DNA of 64,000 nucleotides from Floccularia luteovirens (lineage: Eukaryota > Basidiomycota > Agaricomycetes > Agaricales > Squamanitaceae), in the NCBI GenBank assembly GCA_009739215.1, contig VSJF01000002.1, positions 1,550,001 through 1,614,000 of the forward strand, in the 5' to 3' direction. This document shows positions 23,206 to 33,079 of this stretch, one piece after another. The notes beneath the pieces were generated by a model. The model was not told where the DNA came from, ran no database searches, and worked only from the letters and a program-made list of their open reading frames with translations. The position numbers and the translations under genes are program-made. Numbering within the stretch: the stretch's first letter is position 1; every line of letters begins with the position of its first letter.

Positions 23206-23919
23206 ATGGCTTCAAAAAAAGCTGCTGAATCCACTATTTACCACCTTAGCCCCAAAGGCTTTTGGAAAAAATTCCGTATGTTTGTCTCCTATATTAGCTC
23301 TATCCTTGAATAAACATATTGACAGGCGAGGTCGTCGCCGTCAACCCCGAGATTTCGTCTGGACTGCCTGACGCATCTTTGCACCGGTATCCACCTCCAG
23401 CTTCAAGACCAGAAAAGTACTCTACGCCGGCAACGAAAGGTTTATATCATCCTCCATAACGTTATGGTGTCTGCTGACTGTGGAGTATCAACAATGCCCA
23501 GCATCCGACCCAGCACAGAATCCGTATTGGAAACGAGATGTTCGACGTGCCTATCCACAACTGTCGGTAGTGACTCAATCGGAGCTTTCGAGTTTATTGA
23601 TTGAACACTCGGGTGCTGATGCGTATGTTACTGTCCATTTAAGTGTATGATATACGCGAATGCTGAACTGCTTCAAATCCGGTTCAGTGTATCCGCTCCT
23701 GCAGATGGTAAATCTGAAAGCGCAAAAGTAGCCACCACAGACAAGAAAACTCTTGATCTTTCCGAAGCAATTGCTTCTATCACTACAACTGCGAAAGTGT
23801 ATTCTGAATCGAGGCTTCCTCCTACATTACCTACCTCCCACAAATTGTGGATCCCTGAGGTGGCACCAGACGCACCCCACCCTCAGCATTCATATTTCCC
23901 AATGACATTATATCGGTAG
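23206..23919 (+). CDS. Small mitochondrial-type protein, probable complex I accessory (21.3 kDa-type) subunit
   Basis: Four exons join cleanly in frame. ATG at 23206 gives MASKKAAESTIYHLSPKGFW, intron 23276-23325, then EVVAVNPEISSGLPDASLHR, YPPPASRPEKYSTPATK, intron, ASDPAQNPYWKRDVRRAYPQ, LSVVTQSELSSLLIEHSGAD, intron, and a Lys/Ser/Thr-rich tail ending HSYFPMTLYR at 23919. The compact, Pro-rich N-terminal 100 residues with NP(Y)WKRD.RR.YP..SVVTQ resemble a fungal NADH:ubiquinone oxidoreductase accessory subunit of the 21.3 kDa type. I assign that from memory of the motif, so it is tentative. No TM helix is visible. The longer frame starting 23174 is out of phase with exon 2 and was rejected. 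Confidence 0.6.
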
Positions 23920-24043
23920 ACAATAATTATATAGTTAGCACGGATATATGTTTAAGACATGCTTTGTTGCTAGCAATGACATACTCGAAATTCAAATGTT
24001 GTAAATGAAATCAGAGTCACGTCAAAATTACCGTCAACAAAGA

Positions 24044-25606
24044 ATGTCTGCTCTTCCACCATCTGCTGCTGCAGGCTCTTCCGCTGCGGTGCAGGCTGCT
24101 GCATTCGCTGATCATCCAAGGTAGGCACAAAGCCTTTCAGAGCTGCCTTCGTGGTCACTTCCAGCGATATTCTGTGTTGTTTATCTCATGACGGAATCAA
24201 CTTGGACAGTGTCTACTTTAACAAGGAAACTGACACATGGAGATTCGAACAAGACGAGGGACCAGAACTCGAATATGACCCAGCAAAGGGCATCTGGGTG
24301 CCTCTTGTGAGCCATTACGCGTACTTAGAACAGAACATAGTATTCATACATTCATAGCTTGATGAAGATCTTGTCAAACGACAACAAGCCGCGTATTCAG
24401 TGCAAGGTGTAGATGAAGAGGTAATGTATCTCTAGGTTTACAGGCTTCCATATAACATGACTGTACCCCCTCCAACAGACACCCGCCGCCCCAGTTCTCA
24501 AGCGTGAAAACAAAAAGCGTAAAGCAGAAGACTATACATCTGCGACAGCTATTCCTGGAACAGGACCATCAATCAAACGCGGAAAGAATGATAGAAAGGA
24601 CAAACCTCCTGCCGAACGTAAATCAAAGAATACCGCAGTTTATGTTAGGGGTCTTCCCCTTGACGCAGAGCATGACGAAATAGTAGAGCGTTTCTCAAGA
24701 TGTGGTGTCTTGGAAGAGGGCGATGATGGGGAACCTAAGGTGAAGATGTATGCCAATGACGATGGTTCATTCAGTGGCGATGCTCTCGTGGTTTACTTCA
24801 AGGAAGACTCGGTTCTCCTGGCCCTAAACATATTGGACGACGCGGAACTGAGACTCGGAGACTCTTCAACCATTATGAAAGTTTCGAAGGCAGATTTTGG
24901 TCACAAAGGAACACAAGAAGGGAATGGTGGGGATTCTCAACCAAGGAAGACAGTCAATAAGAAGAAAGCCTCAAAGCGTATTGGAAAGATGCAAAAGTAA
25001 GATCCAATTATGAATGAAGGTCTTTAGTACTTAAATTGATCCTACAGAAAACTATCGGAATGGGATGATGAAGACGGCTTCGGTCCCATGTTAGAGCCAG
25101 AAGATAATAACAAGGCAGCAAGCAAAAATAGCAGAGTAGTTGTACTGAAGCATATGTTCACACTGAAGGAGCTGGAAGAGGATGCTTCCCTGCTACTTGA
25201 TCTCAAGGAAGATGTTCGGGAAGAGTGCGCATCGTTGGGTGAAGTGACCAATGTCGTCTTATATGATGTAAGTATGAATTTTTCCTTTATATATCAAGCA
25301 TTTCTCACTGGTTCTATAGAAAGAGCCAGATGGTGTCATGACTGTTAAGTTCCGCGACCAACTGAGTGCGCAAGCATGTATTCTAGTGAGTCATATACTA
25401 ACTGGCCACCTGTATTATTCGCTAATATTATACAGAGGATGAATGGCCGCTTTTTCGCAGGCCGCCGAATAGAAGCAGCAATTTACACCGGGAAGCAAAG
25501 ATTTAGGCGTAGTGGGGCATCAGAAGACACGGGTGAAGATGGTGAGGAGGCAGAAAAGAAGCGTCTCGATGACTTCGCAGAATGGTTATTAACAGAGGGA
25601 GACTGA
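24044..25606 (+). CDS. CUS2: CUS2 / Tat-SF1-type U2 snRNP splicing factor
   Basis: This nuclear RNA-binding protein helps U2 snRNA fold and joins SF3B during early spliceosome assembly. Start MSALPPSAAAGSSAAVQ at 24044. An N-terminal aromatic tri-repeat-like part (NLDSVYFNKETDTWRFEQDE, LEYDPAKGIWVPL) is followed by a Lys-rich linker. RRM1 runs from TAVYVRGLPLDAEHDEIVER to about LRLGDSSTIMKV. The second RRM is a UHM: SRVVVLKHMFTLKELEEDAS, EVTNVVLYDKEPDGVMTVKF, and MNGRFFAGRRIEAAIYTG, where the RFFAGR loop replaces the usual R-X-F ligand-binding motif. The end FAEWLLTEGD precedes TGA at 25606. Introns are at about 24122-24165 and several later ones. It is tail to tail with LSB6, 110 bases apart. 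Confidence 0.88.
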
Positions 25607-25716
25607 TAGGCACACTTTTATCGGTCTTTATGCATCCCAACACTTTTAGTCCTGTCAGTACGATGATGTGTACATATATATACATTTATCTCTTTATTGG
25701 AAATCTACCATCTAAA

Positions 25717-28700
25717 TTACCAGCAAGCACACAACGGCGCTTTCTTGACAGTTTCCAAGCGCTGCAACATAGTTAGCAAATGGACCTCGACTTAAAGCGG
25801 ATGAATTACCTCGACAATAGCGGTGAGTTTTGAGGGTTCCCCAGCTGACTGTATCCAGTCCATACCGGGAGTCGACAGGAGAGCTGAACGGCTATCGTTA
25901 TGCGAGTCTTCCATATGTGAAGTTGACTTTGACATTGCTGCCAGATCCTCCTCTGCTATCGAACTTGCTGAAGACGACACCTCATGGACAGTAGGCAATG
26001 GACTCTCATGTGCAGATAAAGGGGAAGTCGGGACATTTGAAGGTGACGTTGACCTCTTCCTCGATTTCTGAGCTCGGTTAACTGAGGAAGATGATTCACC
26101 AACATCAACCTCTTCGATATCCGCATCAATGGCCAACCGTTGCAAACTAGCTTCCACCGCATCTAGGCGCTCAAGATGCTCTAGCACAGTAACACCAGTA
26201 GTTCCGGGATGAACTCTTTGGAATTTTGCAGCAAATGGAACTGGTCGAGGTGCACCTGATGCATCTGTAGACGTTCGCCGCATAGGTGGAGGGAATTCAC
26301 TACTTGAATGACTTCGAATTCTTCGTGGCAATGGCACACTGCTTATGGATGCGTGGGGTGATAACGGACCTTCCTGAGCTTCATTCACTGCATCCTCAGG
26401 TATTTCGACTTCATCGCTCCAAACTAACACCTTTTGCCGGCGGGTCAACTCGAGGGGTCCTGTTGGGCGTTAGCCGATATTCAGCTTATGTTAGAAGGAT
26501 GGGACATACCCTCATCCTGTCAATATCACATTAGCAATGAGAGGGTTTATTTTAGAAAACGCTACATACGGTGTGTTTTAATGATTGGACAATATTCCAG
26601 GCTTGACCTAAGATAAGAATTTTAGACATTGGAGATATAATGTTTATTGCATTGACCTTTGATAACTGCAAGTTGTCGCTGCAGCATAGATAATGAGAAG
26701 GCTATAGTTATTGTCAAGTTAAAAGGTCTTACTGCGAACATCTTCGGATGAAAATCGGGATCAACTGCGAAGAGTTTCTCTAGTTGGTATGTAGTTTCTT
26801 CCCACCAGCTTTTTGAAGTTAATAGCGGTAGGAAATGATTCCTCGTCTTCTCGCTAAATGGTCGCCCAATGACACTGACAGGGAGATATAACCAACCATA
26901 TGTATAAGATCGCCATCCTTGTGGATGTTCATGAGGGAATGACAGCGAATTATCTATGGCCGCGATATGTATGTGTGGTCGTTTTGTATACTCGACGCCG
27001 GACGACGATGAATCGCATGGAATTGGTGCCATAGTGGGGGCATGAGATGAAGATGGATTCGTATATGATGAGTTAGGGAGTTGAGAGTCTGTCTTACGCA
27101 ATTCACTCATATCTGGCATTTCAAGCCGGACTGTACGTGTAGGAGCTACATCAACAAGCGTCTTCTCGTGATCGGCCTCGCAATACTTGATCATGTAATT
27201 GTCAGCTCCCCGATCGGTATTAAGCATAAGATAATCTGTAGGAAGTTATACTTTCGTTAGTTACAATCTATCGTGATAGCTTACCTAGGATGACGAGCCT
27301 GTTACATAAATTAGTGAATAAGATAACTTTTCGGTCGTAACAGACTCACTTCTCCAACTCCTCGCGAAATGACTGCTGGAGTGCTGGACTCCAATAGAAT
27401 AGCCTTTCGCCACCGCTGGACTCCGTTGCGTCAAACAATAGGCGTTCGTCTTCATAATCTGAATCATCCGACAGGTCTTCATTTTCACCGGTCTTTCCAC
27501 ATATTATCTTCATGGCACTGAGGAAGCGTTTGTAGACACTACCTTGGCGATGGGTAGAGTCGTCGAAGGTATCTGCTATCGAACGTCCAGGCCAAGGATA
27601 TTTTCTCAAGAAATCAGAAGCGTCTAGCGTCATTATAGCATTTAGGTGAGCCATGCCGAGGATATAAGGTCTTTCCTACCTTGAAACCCATGAAGAAAAT
27701 ACTGCATGCTACCAATCTTTTCCGGCAGAGGTTTTCCCTTTTTTGCTGCATTCCTATCTAGCCAGTCATAGAAAAAAGCCTGTTGATTTCGGTAAAGACC
27801 TATGGCACTCCACGAGACAGACGACCTCACCGTACTTGAAAGGGATACCAACTGGGTCGGCGGTACGATATGGAGGTTCAGACGTCGATCCAACAAAGAC
27901 GCTGCAGCTTCTGATATATAACTAGGCTCTGTATAAGCTAAAACTCGTGAAGACAAAGCAAAAAAGGTTTGCCTAAGGTTAGGAATAAGACAGGCACGAC
28001 CAAAGGGAATAATCCATCTAAATTGACGATGTATCCACTTTGTGGTCTATGACATACAAACAAAGAGGATTGATTAATGCGTCGCGCATGCTGAAAATGG
28101 GCAGCAACCTTGGGGTTTAGCCTTCCATACGGTTCCTCATCCTTGGGTTTGAATACCCTGTGTCTCCTGTCAGAAGCTCCGCGCACGGGTGAGGAAGATC
28201 CTCTTACGCGACAGTATGAACTCGACCAGACTCCCCCTTCGCTCTCGCAAAGTATGATCCAGACGAGCCCTTTGTGATCATTTTCGGATTAATTCCTTCC
28301 AAAATAGCCGATTTGACAGATTGCGCCACACTACCATTCCCTCTAAGAAATGACGAGTTCATGTGGGTCAAACAAGGACTTACGCATCAAATTCTGCTTG
28401 CGTCATTGGAGGGTTATGGTTCAGAGTTTTTATCTGTAAAAATGTTAAGAAGCTAAACATAGGTTTGATGAAATGAAATGAATAAATAAATACCGGTCCT
28501 GGAAAACCTGGGCAAGCAGGAACCTGTGGTTCGAAGACACTGCGCCAGATGTGTTTCCTTGCATGATCTGGAACCTTTTTCTTTCGCTTAACTTTCTGAG
28601 CAATTGATTCAGTCCACCTTGAATTGAATGAGTTAAGTCATATCAATTAAGCAAAACATGTGCACCGTTTGAATGCTTTGTCAAGTTTCTTCAGATCTAT

Positions 28701-28838
28701 GCTGCCAGGATGACCTGCTCGGCGAAGACCACGTGTTGGTCTAGTTGTAGAGGCCCTGTTGACTCCTACATCTGCTTCTTCCTCGTTCACATCCTGAGCC
28801 AGAGGCTGATACTCGGAACGGTTGGTGCGCTCCGGCAT
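25717..28838 (-). CDS. LSB6: Type II phosphatidylinositol 4-kinase
   Basis: This enzyme makes PI4P on endosomal, vacuolar and plasma membranes. Start MPERTNRSEYQPLAQDVNEE at 28838. After a basic N-terminus, the kinase core has the nucleotide-binding loop MITKGSSGSYFARAKGESGR, GVFKPKDEEPYGRLNPK with the ATP-binding Lys, SSRVLAYTEPSYISEAAASL, FYDWLDRNAAKKGKPLPEKI, the catalytic loop LDYLMLNTDRGADNYMIKY, and HIAAIDNSLSFPHEHPQGWR with the metal-binding Asp. The membrane-linked C-terminus ends ERLETVKKAPLCACW, a Cys-Cys-type tail, with TAA at 25717. Compared with animal enzymes there is an insert of ~100 residues with acidic runs (ENEDLSDDSDYEDERL) and a long disordered C-terminal linker. Many introns. 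Its 5' half is duplicated at 31.16-32.30 kb; this is the complete copy. Confidence 0.92.
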
Positions 28839-28894
28839 AAACGTGAAGAGAAGGTGGTTAGTGTAGGACTAGTGAGTAGACGCCCAATTGAATA

Positions 28895-29080
28895 ATGGCC
28901 CGACGTGGGGCCAAAACTCAAGACACGTCTGGTGGCTGTGTCGTGCGACTGCGCGATCACGCTTTCAAGCGACTATTTACGGCACCAACCCTGAACGACA
29001 TAATAAGTGGCAAAACAGGAGAACAACCATTTGTGAAAAAGGTTTTACAGATTTCAGCTACTTCCCATAAGTACTACTAG
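28895..29080 (+). CDS. Small ORF (61 aa) divergent from LSB6, doubtful
   Basis: ATG at 28895 opens MARRGAKTQDTSGGCVVRLR, then DHAFKRLFTAPTLNDII..., ending at 29080. It starts only 57 bases from the LSB6 start on the other strand. The corresponding stretch of the right duplication unit (about 32430-32550) is recognisable but frameshifted, so the frame is not preserved. No family recognised. It could be a small gene, or a chance frame in the LSB6 promoter. Confidence 0.2.
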   Translation: MARRGAKTQDTSGGCVVRLRDHAFKRLFTAPTLNDIISGKTGEQPFVKKVLQISATSHKYY

Positions 29081-29899
29081 AAACTGAGGTTGCACAAGTG
29101 CTTTCACGGATTTATGATCAATCCTCGGTCATTGATTTGATTTGTTCAAGCTACATAAAACATTTCCGATAGCCAAGGGAGTCAGGAATCATGTTTTATA
29201 TTGAACGCTGTGACTGACTGCCATTCAGATACGTGGAGTTTACCGATATTCAAAATTTTTCCTGCCTTAATCAATCAGAAGCATGCAGAAATTCAAATAC
29301 AAACCTAATCTCTGAACGACTGTGCGCACACCTATCTATCCATTATATTACATGATACATAATATACTAATCTATGATATCTATGGTATGTGCACAGAAT
29401 TCCAATTCCAACTTGTTGCAGATTGATGGAGATATGATTTACTGTTTGGGCATGTCGGACATGCGGGCCTTGTTATGTACTACATTGAATCTAAACTGAC
29501 GGTTTAGTTCAAAACTCAGTCAATTCACAGGAAATTGGTCTGAGCTGGACTTCAGCAGAGCCTACCATTCGACCACTAAGTGCATTTCACAAACGTGAAT
29601 GGGAAATATATACCTTGAAATAAAAAGGCTCTGTTCAAATTCACATGATCATTTGAATATATAGGTAAATAAAAGGTACTGGAATACTTGATATTTGATA
29701 AGATAGGTGAGGCTGGTTGCATAGAAGAATTTCTTGATAGCGTGGGCAAGACATAAGACGCAAGACCGTCGTTTGGCAATTAGAAGACACATTTGCCTTT
29801 ATCCCCCATGAGAGCAATTGTCATTGAATTATAGAAGAACAGATGGAAGAACAGATATAGATCAGCACCACGATCATCATAACAAGCTTACTGAGGGGT
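29081..29899. other. Non-coding part of the left duplication unit
   Basis: AT-rich spacer between LSB6 and the transporter pseudogene. Positions 29120-29395 match 32625-32895; 29475-29858 is unique to this unit. No gene seen. Confidence 0.5.
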
Positions 29900-31123
29900 A
29901 ATAATCAGTTAAAATAGTTGTGTCGTGCTGGTCGTTGTGCTTTTTGCATGTCCTTCGCGTAGATATTATGATTTTTCTGCGGAATTAATCCATATATCGC
30001 TATGACTCTGTCTCTGGCATTAAGCATAACCCCAATGAAACAATGACCGTACAGCCATAGATATTCATAGCAATAGGGTTGCGACCGCGTATACTGCACC
30101 AAGTATTCGAAAAAAAGCGCGAGTCAAGGGTGTTTGATAACTGTATTGTAGTAAGATTAGCATAAATACCCTATAAAAATAAAGTCGATAAAAGCAAACG
30201 AAAAGCTAGTATGATTGACATACGCTTTGGCAAACGGGCGCCCTGATATTGGGTCTAAATGGTATGGAATACTTCAGGGAGTCCCACGAAAGCGAATATC
30301 GTCCATGTCGTGGACGTCGTCCACAAAAGAAACGAGATGCATGACATAGGATATTCACGATATCTCCAGTTGCGTTGGACATCAAGACAGCCGAATTCGA
30401 CTTGCATGGCAGAATGGTACGAAGATTCTCATCAATAACAAGGGTGCAGAAACCTGATTGACTAGTGCTTGGAGAGAAGAAATTTCTTCCAGTGCTCGAG
30501 CCAAATTGCGCCGGAAGACGAGGCAACCAGCAAAGGTGCAATAGGCACTAACAGGAAGGACTCATCCTGTCTAATCATGATTCTGTCTCGTTCCCCTAGG
30601 ATTGAATAGATCAGATCTATGCAGGTCCCCAAGAATACAAAATGCCCACATCCGATGAACACTACCGCAGCAGCAAAGTATAATAATGGCAGTACCGAGC
30701 CGTCATACACCCCAGAGAAAGAGAAAGTATAGGAAAAATCCTGCCTCTAACATGAAAACGTTTATAAATGACGTCAACGGCGAGGTTCATCAGCGTCGCC
30801 ATTGCCATAGGGAACCACCCTAAGCTCAAACTGGCCACAGGGTCCTGAAGCATGATCCACGAAAGGGACGATAACGTATAATGAGTAGAACAGTGAAGAT
30901 AAGGAATAGGGTTAGGTTGAGGAAAAAGAAGATGAGGCTATAGATCATCATAGGCAGAGACTGTCGACCGTATGGAAACGTGTAAAAGATGATGTTAATT
31001 GATCCTGTCTGAACCGAAAGAAATTTTTTAGTGAAAAGTAGATGTACTGATGTCGAATTCCAGCCAACAGAAAAGTCTGATCATATGCACGAAGCGTAAT
31101 ATGTTCACAAACCTTACTACCGT
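29900..31123 (-). pseudogene. Truncated, decayed copy of the TDT-family transporter
   Basis: This copy of the gene at 33080-34652 lacks its 5' end: similarity stops at about 31123, inside the region corresponding to the second intron. It has lost about 170 bases of the middle coding region, between the parts encoding the SSGAI helix and the QSGF segment. Several frame breaks are visible: a one-base loss near 30500 after the SSSGAI codons, extra bases in the last exon near 30110-30140, and a TGA at about 30072-30074 where the intact copy has TGG (LLLW). Remnants such as VDVIYKRFHVRG and SNATGDIVNIL are still readable in different frames. It cannot encode a working transporter. Confidence 0.88.
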
Positions 31124-31157
31124 AACAGTCTTTCCAACAGATCACCCCTGTAGCATT

Positions 31158-32300
31158 GGAGAAGGGCTTTTAGACGCTGCTTTGACATGTGTGGAGTCGT
31201 CCAAGGTATTTGCTATCGACCAAGGATGGTTTCCAGAAGCATCTGCAATTATTGCAGAATCTAGGTGAGCCGTGCCAAGGAAGGTCTTCCCTACCTTGAA
31301 ATATATGAAAAAATATTGGCTTGCTACCAATCTTTTCCGGCAGAGGTTTTCCTTTTTTGCTGCATTCCTATCTAGCCAGTCATAGAAGAAAGCCTGTTGA
31401 TTTCGGTAAAGACCTATGGCACTCCGCGAGGTAGACGACCTCACCATACTTGAAAGGGATACCATTGAGTCAGCGGTACGATATGGAGGTTCAGACGTAG
31501 TTTCAAAAAAGACACTGCAGCTGCTGATATGTAACTAGGCTCTGCGTAAGCCAAAGCTCATGAACACAAAGGAAAGGGTATGCGTAAGGAAATAGGGCAG
31601 GCGCGACCAGGGAGAGTGATTCATCTAGGTTGACGATGTATTTACTTTCAAACAAAGGGAGTTATCATAATGAACACATCGCGCGTGCTGAAAGGGGGCA
31701 GCAACCTTCAAATTTGACCTTTAATATAACTTCTCATCCTTGGGTGTGGATGTCTTGTGTCTCCTGTCAGAAACCCCACACACAAGTGAGGAGAGATCTA
31801 CTTACGCGACTGTGAATTCGACCACATTCCCCCTACCCTCTCGCAAGTGAGACCCAAACGAGCCCTTTGTGATCATTTTAGGATTAATTCCTTCCAAAAT
31901 AGCCGATTTGACAGATTGCGCCACACTACCATTCCCTCTAAGAAATGACGAGTTCATGTGGGTCAAACAAGGACTTACGCATCAAATTCTGCTTGCGTCA
32001 TTGGAGGGTTATGGTCCAGAGTTTTTATCTGTAACAATGTTAAGAAGCTAAACATAGGTTTGATGAAATGAAATGAATAAATAAATACCGGTCCTGGAAA
32101 ACCTGGGCAAGCAGGAACTTGTGGTTCGAAGACACTGCGCCAGATGTGTTTCCTTGCATGATCTGGAACCTTTTTCTTTCGCTTAACTTTCTGAGCAATT
32201 GATTCAGTCCATCTTGAGTGGAATGAGTTAATCTAAGAAAATCAAGATGGACCGTTCGAACGCGTTAACTTGTCAAATCTCTTCAGATCTACTTCTTACT
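31158..32300 (-). pseudogene. Truncated copy of LSB6 5' half
   Basis: This matches LSB6 from just upstream of its FLSAMK exon to exon 2, but lacks the N-terminal exon, the catalytic loop and everything after it. Decoded remnants such as SAIGLYRNQQAFFYDWLDRN are still clear. The following KPLPEKIGSMQYFLHG segment is frameshifted. The part at 31857-32216 is almost identical to 28261-28620, unlike the rest. It runs head to tail into the transporter pseudogene. No kinase activity is possible. Confidence 0.88.
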
Positions 32301-33079
32301 TAAGTACAACCAGAGAAATAACGTTTCAAATTTCAACACCGAGTCCAAGTGATTGTTCTGAGTAGATTCTTTAATATTGTAAAGGTGAGCTTCAATGTAT
32401 ATGTGCAGTGGGAGATGTAATCTTGAGACTGACTGCACAATCACGCATTCAAGCAACTACAAGTTATTGACAGGAGAATAAGCTGTAGTTTGTTTTACAT
32501 ATGACCAGGTATTCCAGATTTCAATCACTTCCTGAATATATACTACCAGGAAATAAATTGTGACGTATGCAAGTAAGTATTTATATTCGGCTAAACTCTG
32601 TTTTACGGAATTATGAACAATATTCAATTTTTGTTTTGAACACTTCCGATTGCCAAGGGATCCAAGGATCTTTTTTTCCGTTCTGCCCTGAGCTTGTTGC
32701 CGTTCGGAGACTTTGAAGAGACCGATGGTTCAAAATTTTTCCTGCCGTTAATCGATCAGATGAAGGGAGCAGGGATGCAAACCTAATCAGCCGATCTCCG
32801 AAGAACTGTATGAACATTTAGCCATCCATTATATGTATGTTACATGGTTCATATGTACACAATATGCTAATCTATGATATCTAGGGTATGTACACGGTTG
32901 CGCAAGAATTGCAACATTTTTGTGGAATGATGAAGCACAATTTACTGTACGGGGGCGGCGGGCCTTTTTATACAAGTGAGTGTCATCTGATAAAATTTTT
33001 TTGACATAGAACCTGTTTTTGTCTTAGCAATTGTCAGCACCACAATCGTTATGAAAAACTTACTGCGAGGTAATAGTCA
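32301..33079. other. Non-coding part of the right duplication unit
   Basis: AT-rich spacer that aligns in patches with 28890-29470 and 29860-29900. It has several indels against the left unit. No gene seen. Confidence 0.5.

Larger units (their letters stand above)
27508..31123. repeat. Tandem duplication, left unit (LSB6 5' half + truncated transporter copy)
   Basis: This unit aligns base by base, in the same orientation, with 31158-34505. Matching landmarks include 27655-27860 with 31270-31490, 28261-28620 with 31857-32216, 29120-29395 with 32625-32895, and 29860-31123 with 33030-34505. The left breakpoint is inside an LSB6 exon and the right breakpoint is inside the first part of the transporter gene. 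About 380 bases at 29475-29858 have no counterpart in the right unit. About 170 bases of transporter coding sequence are missing here. Identity varies strongly along the unit. Confidence 0.9.

Noticed and set aside
23174..23278. Start at MSRYNRIRAVPWLQKK for the complex I-like protein
   Set aside because: Out of phase with the next exon; the frame starting at 23206 joins exon 2 correctly.
28274..28456. Two nearly identical 60-codon plus-strand ORFs at 28274-28456 and 31869-32051, as a repeated small gene
   Set aside because: They are antisense to an LSB6 exon and intron and to its pseudogene copy. Their similarity comes from the duplication and conversion tract, not from coding.
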